From contig NKIP01000029.1 of NCBI GenBank assembly GCA_002256145.1, positions 1 to 43,884 on the forward strand: 43,884 bases of DNA. Direction: 5' to 3'. How positions within the stretch are numbered: the stretch's first letter is position 1; the number at the start of each line of letters is the position of its first letter. Origin of the DNA: Comamonadaceae bacterium PBBC1. Its GTDB lineage: Bacteria > Pseudomonadota > Gammaproteobacteria > Burkholderiales > Burkholderiaceae_C. The position numbers were made by a program, and so were the translations under genes. Below are positions 8,119 through 17,011 of the stretch, in pieces. Under the pieces are notes generated by a model. That model ran no database searches, had not been told where the DNA came from, and worked only from the letters and a program-made list of their open reading frames with translations.

Positions 8119-8208
8119 ATCAAGGAGCCGGAACGGGTTGGAAGCCCATCATGCAGAGCCGTTGGTCACGGCTGTCAGACCAACGGGCAGGGGGGTAACC
8201 GAGTCGTC

Positions 8209-8240
8209 TGATATCAAACCGCCCTCAATTTGATATCAAA
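8209..8240. repeat. Paired TTTGATATCA palindromic motifs
   Basis: TGATATCAAA (8209-8218) and TTTGATATCA (8229-8238) form a 10-bp inverted repeat with a 10-base spacer; the second copy extends to the self-complementary TTTGATATCAAA (8229-8240). They lie between the convergent ends of the small membrane protein and gpx. A further copy of TTTGATATCA is at 30151, ahead of the YkvA-like gene. Function unknown. Confidence 0.4.
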
Positions 8241-8257
8241 ACAACATCAAAACACCA

Positions 8258-8740
8258 TCAAGCCGCCAGCGCCGCCTCAATGTCTTTGGCCATCTTCTCT
8301 GGTGAGTCCTGTGGCGCATAGCGCTTGATCACCCGCCCATCGCGCCCCACCAAAAACTTGGTGAAGTTCCATTTGATGGCCTTGCTGCCCAAAATGCCGG
8401 GGGCTTCGGCGGTGAGCCATTGGTACAAGGGGTGCGCCTCGTCGCCGTTCACCTTGACCTTGCTCATCATCTGAAAGCTCACGCCGTAGTTCTTCTGGCA
8501 AAAGTTGGCAATCTGTGCGTCGTCGCCTGGGTCCTGGCTGGCGAACTGGTTGCAGGGAAAGCCCAGCACGGCCAGGCCTTGTGCGCCGTATTGCTGGTGC
8601 AGTTTTTCCAGACCTGTGAACTGGGGCGTGAAGCCGCAGGCGCTGGCGGTGTTGACGATCAGCATCACCTGACCCTTGTAGCGCGACAGGGGCACGGTTT
8701 GGTGGTCGATGCTTTGGGCTTCGAGGTCGTACAGGCTCAT
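8258..8740 (-). CDS. Glutathione peroxidase (cysteine type)
   Basis: A 160-residue thioredoxin-fold peroxidase that reduces hydrogen peroxide or lipid/organic hydroperoxides. The catalytic cysteine is C35 in NTASACGFTPQF; the family motifs LGFPCNQFASQDPG (with the active-site Gln) and KWNFTKFLVGRDG (with the active-site Trp and Asn) are all present. It is a cysteine, not selenocysteine, enzyme, like bacterial BtuE-type proteins, which in practice often use thioredoxin. The second ATG (8740) was preferred over 8767 because the protein then starts MSLYDLEAQ as is usual. It lies 70 bases downstream of a DMT permease gene on the same strand. Confidence 0.92.
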   Translation of the reverse strand: MSLYDLEAQSIDHQTVPLSRYKGQVMLIVNTASACGFTPQFTGLEKLHQQYGAQGLAVLGFPCNQFASQDPGDDAQIANFCQKNYGVSFQMMSKVKVNGDEAHPLYQWLTAEAPGILGSKAIKWNFTKFLVGRDGRVIKRYAPQDSPEKMAKDIEAALAA

Positions 8741-8810
8741 GGGGTGCTTTCCGGTAGAAGTGGGCAAAAGGACATCATGCCAGCGACAGCCTATGGCTGT
8801 GCAAGCTGCG

Positions 8811-9707
8811 TCATTTGGCCTTGTGGCCCGGCCCCACGATGGACAGCAAAGCCGCCAGCAAAATCAAAGACCCGCCAATCAGGGTGCGGCTGTCCCAGCT
8901 GGAGGCCCCCAGCAGCACCGAGGACACGCTGGCAAACAGCACTTCGGACAGCATGACCAGCGCCGTGGTGTGGGCGGCCAGGCGGGCTGCGCCATATTGC
9001 AGCGCCAGGTTGCCCAACAAAAAAGAGAGGCACAGCAGGGCCACCAGGGGCAGCCAGCTCCAGGTGGGTGCCGCGCCGATGGCCACGACGCCCGTGGCCA
9101 AACCGGTCATGGCCGTCAGCGTGGCCATGACCGCGCCACCGCCAAACATGGCCAGGGTGCGCGAGGCGCTGGGCGTGTCTTTGAGTTTGAGCAGCAAGGC
9201 GTTGGTGATGGCAAACGTCAGGCCGCCCATCAGGGCCAGGCCATCGGCCAGGCTTTCGGGCACGGGCCAGGGCGTTTCGGGGGTCTTGAGCACGATGAAC
9301 AAACCGGCCAGCGCCAGCAGCAAGCGCAGCAAGGCCATGGGGGTGGGTTTTTCACCCAGCAGCCACCAGGCCACCAGCACCGACCAGGCCGGCATCAAAT
9401 AAAACAGCAGCACCACGCGCACCACGTCGCCCACCGTCACGGCCCAGTTGAAGCCGACATTGGTCAGCCCAGAGCTCAGCAGCAAAAGCCACAGCCCGGG
9501 GTGGCCGCGCCAGCTTTGCAGCTGCCCGCTGCGCCACAGCCACAAGGCGATGGACACAAAGACGAAGGCATAGACCAGCGCCGTGGCCCACAGCGGGTGC
9601 AGGCCTTGGGATTCGAGTTGTTTGAAGGGCCACCAGCACACGCCCCAGACAAAGGCGTTGAACAGGAGCCCGGCAACCGCCAGGCTTTTGGGGGAGGTGT
9701 GGCCCAT
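8811..9707 (-). CDS. EamA/DMT-family permease
   Basis: A 298-residue integral membrane protein with about ten hydrophobic helices arranged as two EamA repeats, for example LLFNAFVWGVCWWPFKQLES at the start of the first and LLALAGLFIVLKTPETPW at its end. The drug/metabolite transporter superfamily includes exporters of amino acids and other metabolites; the substrate here cannot be told. The ATG at 9707 gives a normal family N-terminus; the open frame upstream of it overlaps dedA and is not used. It begins 11 bases after the dedA stop, so the two are probably cotranscribed. Confidence 0.85.
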   Translation of the reverse strand: MGHTSPKSLAVAGLLFNAFVWGVCWWPFKQLESQGLHPLWATALVYAFVFVSIALWLWRSGQLQSWRGHPGLWLLLLSSGLTNVGFNWAVTVGDVVRVVLLFYLMPAWSVLVAWWLLGEKPTPMALLRLLLALAGLFIVLKTPETPWPVPESLADGLALMGGLTFAITNALLLKLKDTPSASRTLAMFGGGAVMATLTAMTGLATGVVAIGAAPTWSWLPLVALLCLSFLLGNLALQYGAARLAAHTTALVMLSEVLFASVSSVLLGASSWDSRTLIGGSLILLAALLSIVGPGHKAK

Positions 9708-9718
9708 GCGTGGGCGGC

Positions 9719-10363
9719 TTAAGAGGCGTCGCCAGAGGCTTTTGCCGCTGCCGTGGCCTGGCGCTTGCGCCACCAGCGCCAGCCCAGCCAGACGATGCCG
9801 ATGCCCAGCAGGGCAAAGATGCCGTGTTGGAACTGGCGCAGCACGCCAAACATCCAGTCCCAGTTTTGCGCACCAAAGTAACCCAGGTACACCCAGATCG
9901 GCACGCTGATCAAGGCGGCAAAGCCGTCCATCAAAAACCAGGTGCCAAAGCTCACGCGCTGGCTCATGCCCGCCGAGAAAAATACGGGTGTGCGCAAGCC
10001 GGGCAAGAAGCGGGCCACGAACATGACCCATTTGCCGTATTTCTGAAAGGCATCTTGGGCGCTGGCAAAGCGCTCGGGTGTGAGGATTTTTCGAAAACCG
10101 GGCAGCTGAGAAATGCGCTGGCCGTACAAACGGCCCAAGGTGAACATGAGGCCGTCACCCACCAACACTCCCGCCATGCCCACGGCAAACATGGTGTTCA
10201 CATCGGCGTGGCCCAGGCCAGCGATCACACCGCCCGTCACCAAGGTCACATCTTCGGGAACTGGAATTCCAAATCCACAGATCAAGAGCATCACAAATAC
10301 GGCTAAGTAACCGTATTCAGTGAAGATGGGCATCAAAAACTGAAAAACTTCCATGGATGACAA
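9719..10363 (-). CDS. DedA-family (SNARE-associated/VTT) membrane protein
   Basis: A 214-residue inner-membrane protein of the DedA family. Characteristic stretches are the early re-entrant region CGFGIPVPEDVTLVTGGVIAG, with the conserved acidic residue, and FVARFLPGLRTPVFFSAGMS, with the conserved arginine and G..P pattern of DedA proteins. Family members act in lipid flipping (undecaprenyl phosphate or phospholipids) and in proton-motive-force homeostasis. It heads a minus-strand group with a DMT permease and possibly glutathione peroxidase. A second in-frame ATG three codons later is an alternative start. Confidence 0.9.
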   Translation of the reverse strand: MSSMEVFQFLMPIFTEYGYLAVFVMLLICGFGIPVPEDVTLVTGGVIAGLGHADVNTMFAVGMAGVLVGDGLMFTLGRLYGQRISQLPGFRKILTPERFASAQDAFQKYGKWVMFVARFLPGLRTPVFFSAGMSQRVSFGTWFLMDGFAALISVPIWVYLGYFGAQNWDWMFGVLRQFQHGIFALLGIGIVWLGWRWWRKRQATAAAKASGDAS

Positions 10364-10688
10364 GGTTCAGCCAGTGCCTGAACAGCTCAGGCAGATGACA
10401 CGGGGTTAACAGGCTGCGGGCCAGTGTAAATCATTTGTAAGCCCCTTCCGGGCAGGGGAAAGACTGTGTTTACCCGGTGATTTGCGCGCTTGTGGATGAC
10501 CGTTGAACCCTTGGTCCGGTTGACCTGTCTATCAAAAGCACGTGCATGCAACAAGAAGTGAGAGGGTGCAGCTGCACATCAGGCCAGCTGGATAGACCGG
10601 TTTTGGGATGGCAAAACATGGCTGGGAAGGGGCCTGTGGCCAGTCATGAGGCTGGCATACTTCATCAGTTTTTTTCACGTTTGCACCC
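10364..10688. other. Divergent dedA / alr intergenic region
   Basis: 325 bases with no supported gene. Visible are a hairpin CCCC-TTCCGGGCA-GGGG around 10442-10458, the palindrome TGCAGCTGCA at 10567-10576, and a GCCAG/CTGGC stem near 10640. No clear sigma-70 promoter stands out on either strand; a short T-run (about 10669-10675) precedes alr but is not placed as a terminator tail. Confidence 0.4.
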
Positions 10689-11783
10689 ATGCCCCGTCCT
10701 ATACAAGCCACCATTCACACCGCCGCGCTGCGCCACAACCTGGCGCGAGCCCGCCAGGCCGCACCCGACGCCCAAGCTTGGGCCGTGGTCAAAGCCAATG
10801 CCTACGGACATGGCGTTGAACGGGTGTTTGAAGGCCTGCGCGGGGCCGATGGTTTTGCCTTGTTGGACCTGAACGAAGCCGAGTGCGTGCGTGCCTTGGG
10901 CTGGCGCGGCCCGATCTTGTTGCTGGAAGGCGCTTTTGAGGCGCGGGACCTGGAGTTGTGCTCGCGCCTGCACCTGTGGCACACGGTGCATTGCGACGAG
11001 CAAATCGACATGCTGGCCCTGCACAAGACGCACGAGCCGCACCGCGTTTTCCTCAAGATGAACTCGGGCATGAACCGGCTGGGCTTTGCACCGCAGCGCT
11101 TTCGTTCGGCCTGGACACGGCTGAACGCTTTGCCGCAGGTGGACGAGATCTCGCTCATGACCCATTTCAGTGACGCCGATGGCCCCAAAGGCATCGCCGA
11201 GCAGATGGCCCGCTTTGAAGAGGCCACGCGTGACCTGCCGGGCGAGCGCAGTGTCAGCAACAGTGCGGCCAGCTTGCGTCATGCGCAAGACTCGGCCGTG
11301 AAAGCCGACTGGATTCGCCCTGGCATCGCGGTCTATGGCAGCTCGCCCGACTTTCCCGAGCACAGCGTCGCGCACTGGGGTTTGTTGCCTGCCATGAGCC
11401 TGAATGCCCGCATCATTGCTGTGCAGCACCTGCAGGCGGGTAACAGCGTGGGTTATGGCTCCAGCTTTGTGGCCGATGCCCCCCTGCGCATCGGTGTGGT
11501 GGCCTGCGGCTATGCCGATGGTTACCCGCGCATCTGCCCCACCGGCACGCCCGTGCTGGTGGATGGTGAGCGGGGCCGCACGGTGGGCCGCGTGAGCATG
11601 GACATGCTCACGGTGGACCTGAGTCCCTTCCCCGATGCGGGCGTGGGCAGCATGGTCACGCTCTGGGGGCAGTCGGCGCAGGGCGCGGTGCTCAGCATCG
11701 ACGAGGTGGCGCAAGCGGCGGGCACGGTGGGCTATGAGCTCATGTGTGCGTTGGCCGCGCGCGTGCCCGTGGTGGTGGTCTGA
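10689..11783 (+). CDS. alr: Alanine racemase
   Basis: A 364-residue fold-type III PLP enzyme that interconverts L- and D-alanine, supplying D-alanine for peptidoglycan. The PLP lysine is K35 in [11 protein letters not shown]; the second catalytic base, Tyr, is Y256 in SVGYGSSF; the phosphate-binding and subunit-interface motifs [18 protein letters not shown] and VSMDML are also present. The length is typical. The start ATG follows an AT-rich upstream sequence. It stands as a single gene, divergent from dedA. Whether it is the anabolic (alr) or catabolic (dadX) type cannot be settled because no D-amino-acid dehydrogenase lies nearby. Confidence 0.95.
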   Translation: MPRPIQATIHTAALRHNLARARQAAPDAQAWAVVKANAYGHGVERVFEGLRGADGFALLDLNEAECVRALGWRGPILLLEGAFEARDLELCSRLHLWHTVHCDEQIDMLALHKTHEPHRVFLKMNSGMNRLGFAPQRFRSAWTRLNALPQVDEISLMTHFSDADGPKGIAEQMARFEEATRDLPGERSVSNSAASLRHAQDSAVKADWIRPGIAVYGSSPDFPEHSVAHWGLLPAMSLNARIIAVQHLQAGNSVGYGSSFVADAPLRIGVVACGYADGYPRICPTGTPVLVDGERGRTVGRVSMDMLTVDLSPFPDAGVGSMVTLWGQSAQGAVLSIDEVAQAAGTVGYELMCALAARVPVVVV

Positions 11784-11908
11784 GAACCTGTCAACCCGCT
11801 CAAGGGGCCCTGTCGCCTGCGTGCAGGCCTGCCTGTCAAATGCCATTAGAGTGCACATGGCCTTGAGAAAATTGTTTTTCGGGGCGATCTCATCACAGGA
11901 GACATCGA

Positions 11909-12928
11909 TTGCCCTCCATCGCTCAAAAAGACGCATTGGCCGCTTTGTATCTGTGCATGGCCCGCATTCGGGCGTTTGAAAATGCCGCCGAAATCCTGAG
12001 CCAGGGCGGTGTCAGCGCCTACAACAAAACCGCCGACGGCAGCGCCAAAGTTCGCGGCCCCTTGCACCTGTCTACCGGGCAAGAAGGCGTGGCCGCTGGC
12101 GTGTGCGCCCACCTCACCCCGCGCGACTACCTGACCTCCACGCACCGTGGCCATGGCCACACCCTGGCCAAGGGGGCTGACCTCAGCCGCATGATGTGCG
12201 AGCTGTATGGCAAGGCCACAGGGTTCAACGGGGGCAAAGGCGGCTCCATGCACATTGCCGATTTTTCCGTCGGCATGCTGGGGGCCAACGGCGTGGTGGC
12301 GGCGGGCCTGCCCATTGCCGTGGGCGCTGCCCACGCGCAAAAACTGCAGGGGCGTAGCGACATCACTGTTTGCTTTTTTGGTGACGGCGCCATCAACCGA
12401 GGGCCGTTTCTGGAAGCCCTCAACTGGGCGCAGGTGCACCAGTTGCCGGTGCTGTTTGTGTGCGAAGACAACCGATGGAGCGCCACCACTGCCAGTGGTC
12501 CCATGATCGCTGGCCTTGGTGCTTCGGCCCGCAGCGAAAGCCTGGGCATTGCAGCGACTCCGGTGGATGGCAACGATGTGTGGGCCGTTTATGAAAAAGC
12601 CGCCGAGCTGGTGCAGGCCATTCGCGCAGGCCAAGGGCCGCGGCTGTTGCATGCCCGCACCTACCGCGTCAAAGGCCATGTGTCGGTGGACCTGGCCGCT
12701 TACCGAGACCCCCGGGAAGTCGAAGAAGCCCTGAAAAACGACCCCATCCAGAACGCCCGCCGTGCGCTGCTGGCGCTGGGCAGCACCGATGCCGTGTGCG
12801 ACCAGATGGACCAGCAAGCCCAGGCCGAAGTGCAGTCCGCCATGCAGGCAGCGGACCAAGCGCCATGGCCCGATGTGTCGGCGGCCTACACCGACATCCA
12901 GACCACAGGAGAAGGTCAATGGTTTTGA
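11909..12928 (+). CDS. TPP-dependent 2-oxoacid/acetoin dehydrogenase E1, alpha subunit
   Basis: A 339-residue E1 alpha subunit of the pyruvate/branched-chain/acetoin dehydrogenase family. It binds thiamine diphosphate: the GDGAINRGPFLEALN motif followed by VCEDN is the GDG-to-N cofactor-binding signature, and HRGHGHTLAKG and GGKGGSMHIAD are the alpha-subunit loops. No ATG is available at the N-terminus; a TTG at 11909 with ACAGGA ahead gives the full family length. The beta-subunit gene overlaps its 3' end by 10 bases. No E2 or E3 gene is present, so the pair must borrow these from elsewhere or act differently. The TRAP transporter downstream suggests a carboxylate or keto substrate; AcoA-like is the nearest character. 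Confidence 0.85.
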   Translation: MPSIAQKDALAALYLCMARIRAFENAAEILSQGGVSAYNKTADGSAKVRGPLHLSTGQEGVAAGVCAHLTPRDYLTSTHRGHGHTLAKGADLSRMMCELYGKATGFNGGKGGSMHIADFSVGMLGANGVVAAGLPIAVGAAHAQKLQGRSDITVCFFGDGAINRGPFLEALNWAQVHQLPVLFVCEDNRWSATTASGPMIAGLGASARSESLGIAATPVDGNDVWAVYEKAAELVQAIRAGQGPRLLHARTYRVKGHVSVDLAAYRDPREVEEALKNDPIQNARRALLALGSTDAVCDQMDQQAQAEVQSAMQAADQAPWPDVSAAYTDIQTTGEGQWF

Positions 12929-13893
12929 ACACGATGAGCTACAGCCAGGCCGCCGTGCTGGCCGTGCAGCGCGAAATGGAAGCCGACGAGCGCGTGGTGG
13001 TGATGGGCGAAGACGTGGGTCGGGGCGGCATTTTTGGCCAGTACAAAGGCTTGCAACAGACCTTTGGCACGCACCGCATCATCGACACGCCCATCAGCGA
13101 AGCGGCCATCATGGGCGGCGGCGTGGGCATGGCGCTGGCAGGCATGCGCCCGGTGGTGGAGATGCGCGTGGTCGACTTTGCCCTGTGCGGCATGGACGAA
13201 ATCATCAATCAGGCCGCCAAAAACCGTTACATGTTTGGCGGCCAGGGCCGCGTGCCCCTGGTGGCCCGCATGCCCATAGGCATCTGGGACGCCTCGGCGG
13301 CGCAGCATTCTCAGTCACTCGAAGCCTGGTTTGCCCACATGCCTGGCCTGGTGGTGGTGTGTCCGGGCTCGGTGCAAGACAACTACTCCTTGTTGCGCGC
13401 GGCCATGCAGTGCGGCGACCCGGTGGTCTACATGGAACACAAAACGCTCTGGGGCCTGGAAGGGCCGGTGGACGAAAGCGTGCAGGTGCCCTTGGGCCAA
13501 GCTGCGGTGCTGCGCCCGGGTGACCACCTGACGATGGTCAGTTGGAGCCGTCAGGTGCAGGTGTGCCAAACGGCTTGCGAACAATTGGCGGCATTGGGCG
13601 TTCAGGTGGAGCTGATCGATTTGCGCACCCTGTGGCCTTGGGATCGGGAAACGGTGCTCAAGTCGGCCGCCAAAACAGGCCATTTGCTGGTGGTGCACGA
13701 GGCGATCCAGGCCGCAGGCTTTGGCGCTGAAATTGCCGCCACCGTGGCCGAAACTCTGGGCGTGCGCGTCAAGCGCTTGGGGGCACCGCGCATCCCGGTG
13801 GGCTACGCCCCCGTGCTGGAAGCGGTGGCCCGTGTGTCGGCCGAGCAGATTGTGGCGGCAGCGCAAGGTTGCCTGAAATTCGTCACACCGTGA
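12919..13893 (+). CDS. TPP-dependent dehydrogenase E1, beta subunit
   Basis: A 324-residue E1 beta subunit (transketolase central plus C-terminal domains). Motifs include VVVMGEDVGRGGIFGQYKGL, the dimer and cofactor loop TPISEAAIMGGGVGMALAG, and AQHSQSLEAWFAHMPGL with the conserved active-site histidine; the C-terminal domain follows with VELIDLRTLWPWD. AGGAGAAGG precedes the ATG, which overlaps the alpha-subunit stop, showing translational coupling. It forms the alpha2beta2 decarboxylating component. The stop at 13893 is followed by 157 bases before the TRAP genes, so the latter may have their own promoter. Confidence 0.9.
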   Translation: MVLNTMSYSQAAVLAVQREMEADERVVVMGEDVGRGGIFGQYKGLQQTFGTHRIIDTPISEAAIMGGGVGMALAGMRPVVEMRVVDFALCGMDEIINQAAKNRYMFGGQGRVPLVARMPIGIWDASAAQHSQSLEAWFAHMPGLVVVCPGSVQDNYSLLRAAMQCGDPVVYMEHKTLWGLEGPVDESVQVPLGQAAVLRPGDHLTMVSWSRQVQVCQTACEQLAALGVQVELIDLRTLWPWDRETVLKSAAKTGHLLVVHEAIQAAGFGAEIAATVAETLGVRVKRLGAPRIPVGYAPVLEAVARVSAEQIVAAAQGCLKFVTP

Positions 13894-14050
13894 GGCTTTT
13901 TACCCTGCTTGGATGACCCCATGGCACTTGCATTCAACGGGCTTTTTGAGGGGGCATTCCTGTGTCCCCGGGGGCGCTTTGGGGCCTGCTCATGGAGCAT
14001 TTGGCCAAGAGCGCCATGGTAAAGTGAATTTTAAATTTGGCTTGAGACCT

Positions 14051-14569
14051 ATGACCCCATTGCACGAGCAAGCTCCCGCCCAAGTGGCCACGGCTGAAAC
14101 CGATGAACAAACTGCTGTTCCTCTGAAAATCGAAGACTGGCTCACGGTGATCGTGATGGGCCTGTTGTCGCTCATCACCTTTGCCAATGTGCTGGTGCGC
14201 TATTTCACCGACCAGTCTTTTGCCTGGACCGAAGAGTTCTCGGTGTTCCTGATGATTGTGCTGGCGCTGGTGGCGGGCTCGGCCTCGGTGGCCCGCAACC
14301 GCCAAATCCGCATTGAATACTTTGCTGACAGTGGCCCTGAAAAACGCCAGCGGGCGCTGGCCCGCTTTGGTGCGCTGATGGTGTTTGTGTTGTTTGCGCT
14401 GATCGCGGTGCTCAGCGTGCGTGTGGTGTGGGACGACTTCCGCTTTGGCGAAACCTCGCCGGGCATTGGCGTGCCGCAGTGGTGGTACACCATTTGGCTG
14501 CCGGTCTTGTCGGTGGCCATTGCGGGTCGCGCCTTGGGCCTGTTCATCCGTCGGGGGCGCCAGCCATGA
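14051..14569 (+). CDS. TRAP transporter small membrane subunit (DctQ type)
   Basis: A 172-residue protein with four transmembrane helices after a hydrophilic N-terminus, typical of the TRAP Q subunit. The conserved region FAWTEEFSVFLMIVLALVAGS is the signature WxEE motif in helix 2, and the family-typical IRIEYF follows it. It partners the large DctM subunit, whose start overlaps its stop (ATGA). The start at 14051 was chosen because the family N-terminus fits there. First gene of a Q-M-P TRAP unit behind the E1 genes; together these transport a carboxylate with sodium or protons. Confidence 0.88.
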   Translation: MTPLHEQAPAQVATAETDEQTAVPLKIEDWLTVIVMGLLSLITFANVLVRYFTDQSFAWTEEFSVFLMIVLALVAGSASVARNRQIRIEYFADSGPEKRQRALARFGALMVFVLFALIAVLSVRVVWDDFRFGETSPGIGVPQWWYTIWLPVLSVAIAGRALGLFIRRGRQP

Positions 14570-15864
14570 TTCCAACCCTCTTGTTTGTGGCTTTTGTGGT
14601 CATGATGCTGATGGGCGTGCCGATTGGCGCGGCCCTGGGCCTGGCCGGTGCGGCCTGCATTGCCCTGGCCAACTCCGATGCGCAGTGGTTTGGCCTGCTG
14701 GCCGTGCCGCAAAACTTTTACGCCGGTCTGGGCAAGTACCCGCTGCTGGCCATTCCCATGTTTGTGCTGGTGGGCTCGATTTTTGACCGCTCGGGCGTGG
14801 CGCTGCGGCTGGTCAACTTTGCCGTGGCCATTGTGGGCCGTGGCCCGGGCATGTTGCCTTTGGTGGCGATTGTGGTGGCCATGTTTTTGGGCGGCATTTC
14901 CGGCTCAGGTCCTGCCAACGCAGCGGCGGTGGGGGCGGTCATGATCGCGGCCATGTCGCGGGCTGGGTACCCGGCGGCGTTTTCTGCCAGTGTGGTCGGA
15001 GCGGCTGCGGCCACGGACATTTTGATTCCGCCCTCGGTGGCCTTCATTGTGTATTCGGTGCTGGTACCCGGTGCTTCGGTGCCCGCCTTGTTTGCTGCCG
15101 GCATGATTCCCGGCATTTTGGCCGGTATTGCCCTGATCGTGCCTACCGTGTGGATGGCCCGCAAACACAAGATGGGGGCCCACGAGGCAAGCTTGCCACG
15201 CCCCGAGTTGTGGAAAAGCTTTGTGGAGGCCACCTGGGGCTTGGCTGCGCCGGTTTTGATTTTGGGCGGCATGCGCGCCGGTTGGTTCACGCCCACCGAG
15301 GCAGCGGTGGTGGCGGTGTTTTATGGCCTGTTTGTGGGCATGGTCATTTACCGCACGATCAAGGTGCGCGACCTGTTTGTCATCTTGCGCGAATCCGGCG
15401 AGTTGTCGGCCGTGATCTTGCTGGTGGTGTCTTTGGCCGGTATTTTTGCCTTTTCGCTGTCCACGCTGGGGGTGATCGATCCGGTGACCACCGCCATCGT
15501 CAACTCGGGCTTGGGCGAGTACGGCGTGCTGGCGCTGCTCATCCTCATGCTGATCACTGTGGGCATGTTCCTCGATGGCGTGTCCATCTTCTTGATTTTT
15601 GTGCCACTCTTGTGGCCCATCGTGCAGTTCTACAAATGGGACCCGGTCTGGTTTGGCGTGATCCTCACACTCAAAGTGGCGCTGGGTCAGTTCACGCCGC
15701 CTTTGGCTGTGAACCTGATGGTGTCTTGCCGCATTGCCGGGGTTCGCATGGAAGAAACCGTGCGCTGGGTCGGCTGGATGCTGTTTTCCATGTTCCTGGT
15801 CATGCTGGCCGTCATCGCCTGGCCCGAACTGGCCCTGTGGCTGCCGCGTTATCTGGGCTATTGA
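14566..15864 (+). CDS. TRAP transporter large permease subunit (DctM type)
   Basis: A 432-residue permease with about twelve hydrophobic helices. DctM motifs are present: MGVPIGAALGLAGAA near the N-terminus, VAMFLGGISGSGPANAAAVG, and GQFTPPLAVNLMVSCRIAGV near the C-terminus. These belong to the two re-entrant loops of the ion-transporter fold. The start overlaps the dctQ stop by four bases. It transports the ligand delivered by the periplasmic binding protein encoded directly downstream. Confidence 0.93.
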   Translation: MIPTLLFVAFVVMMLMGVPIGAALGLAGAACIALANSDAQWFGLLAVPQNFYAGLGKYPLLAIPMFVLVGSIFDRSGVALRLVNFAVAIVGRGPGMLPLVAIVVAMFLGGISGSGPANAAAVGAVMIAAMSRAGYPAAFSASVVGAAAATDILIPPSVAFIVYSVLVPGASVPALFAAGMIPGILAGIALIVPTVWMARKHKMGAHEASLPRPELWKSFVEATWGLAAPVLILGGMRAGWFTPTEAAVVAVFYGLFVGMVIYRTIKVRDLFVILRESGELSAVILLVVSLAGIFAFSLSTLGVIDPVTTAIVNSGLGEYGVLALLILMLITVGMFLDGVSIFLIFVPLLWPIVQFYKWDPVWFGVILTLKVALGQFTPPLAVNLMVSCRIAGVRMEETVRWVGWMLFSMFLVMLAVIAWPELALWLPRYLGY

Positions 15865-15898
15865 GCCCCCGCTTTCATTTTTCAACAAGGAGACAACC

Positions 15899-16933
15899 AT
15901 GAAACTTCGTCGTCATTTGCTCAGCCTGCTGGCTGTAGCCGCTGGTTTGAGCGCTTTCACTGCCCCGGCCGTGGCCGCTGATTACAAGGCCGAATACCGC
16001 ATGTCGTTGGTGCTGGGACCCCCCACACCCTGGGGCCAGGCCGGCAAGATGTGGGCCGACATGGTCAAGGAACGCACCCAGGGGCGCATCAACATCAAGC
16101 TCTACCCCGGTGTGTCCCTGATCCAGGGCGACCAGACCCGCGAATTCAGCGCACTGCGCCAGGGCGTGATCGACATGGCTGTGGGCTCGACCATCAACTG
16201 GTCGCCCCAGGTCAAAGAACTGAACTTGTTCTCGCTGCCCTTTTTAATGCCCGATTACGCTGCCATTGACGCGCTGACACAAGGCAGCGTGGGCCAGAAG
16301 ATTTTCCAGACCCTGGACAAATCGGGTGTGGTGCCACTGGCCTGGGGTGAAAACGGTTTCCGCGAACTGACCAACTCCAAACGCCCCATCAAGTCGCCTG
16401 CTGACTTGAAGGGCATGAAAATCCGTGTGGTGGGCTCGCCCATTTACTCGGACATGTTCAGTGCCATGGGTGCCAACCCCACACAAATGAGCTGGGCCGA
16501 TGCGCAGCCTGCGCTGTCCAGCGGCGCGGTGGATGGCCAGGAAAACCCCTTGTTTCTGTTCACCGTGCTGAAAATGCACACCGTGGGCCAGAAGTTCGTG
16601 ACCACCTGGGGCTATGTGGCCGATCCGCTGATCTTTGTGGTCAACAAAGACATCTGGGCATCTTGGACACCGGCTGACCAGGCCATCGTGCGCCAGGCCG
16701 CAGTGGATGCAGGCAAAGCCGAAATTGCCATCGCCCGCAAAGGCTTGGTTGAAGCCGACAAGCCTGTGCTCAAGGATATCGCTGCCATGGGCGTGACGGT
16801 GACATCGCTGAGTGCCGACGAGCGCGAAGCCTTCGTCAAAGCCACCCGTCCGGTGTACGAGAAGTGGAAAAACACCGTGGGCCCTGCCTTGGTGAAAGAA
16901 GCCGAAGCTGCTGTCGCTGCTCGCAAAAAGTGA
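15899..16933 (+). CDS. TRAP transporter periplasmic solute-binding protein (DctP type)
   Basis: A 344-residue periplasmic receptor with a clear Sec signal peptide (HLLSLLAVAAGLSAFTAPAV, cleavage likely after AVAA). The DctP core contains LKGMKIRVVGSPIYSDMF with the conserved arginine that salt-bridges a ligand carboxylate, and then SSGAVDGQENPLF. AAGGAG precedes the ATG. The gene closes a Q-M-P unit; a terminator follows. The ligand is unknown; a small 2-oxo or hydroxy acid feeding the upstream E1 dehydrogenase is a reasonable inference. Confidence 0.92.
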   Translation: MKLRRHLLSLLAVAAGLSAFTAPAVAADYKAEYRMSLVLGPPTPWGQAGKMWADMVKERTQGRINIKLYPGVSLIQGDQTREFSALRQGVIDMAVGSTINWSPQVKELNLFSLPFLMPDYAAIDALTQGSVGQKIFQTLDKSGVVPLAWGENGFRELTNSKRPIKSPADLKGMKIRVVGSPIYSDMFSAMGANPTQMSWADAQPALSSGAVDGQENPLFLFTVLKMHTVGQKFVTTWGYVADPLIFVVNKDIWASWTPADQAIVRQAAVDAGKAEIAIARKGLVEADKPVLKDIAAMGVTVTSLSADEREAFVKATRPVYEKWKNTVGPALVKEAEAAVAARKK

Positions 16934-16941
16934 TGTCAGAC

Positions 16942-16977
16942 GTGGCCAGTCATGCATGGCTGGCCACTTATTTTTTT
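16942..16977 (+). terminator. Intrinsic terminator after the TRAP operon
   Basis: A nearly perfect 12-bp stem, GTGGCCAGTCAT (16942-16953) with ATGGCTGGCCAC (16956-16967), one G-T pair, then TTATTTTTTT. It lies nine bases after the dctP stop. A close-packed two-base loop would open by a few pairs in practice. Confidence 0.9.
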
Positions 16978-17011
16978 GAGGGTGTCAGCCTTTGAAGCCT
17001 GAAGGCTCACC

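Noticed and set aside
8209..8240. Inverted repeat as a terminator for gpx or the small membrane protein
   Set aside because: AT-rich arms with no T-run; too weak for a typical intrinsic terminator.
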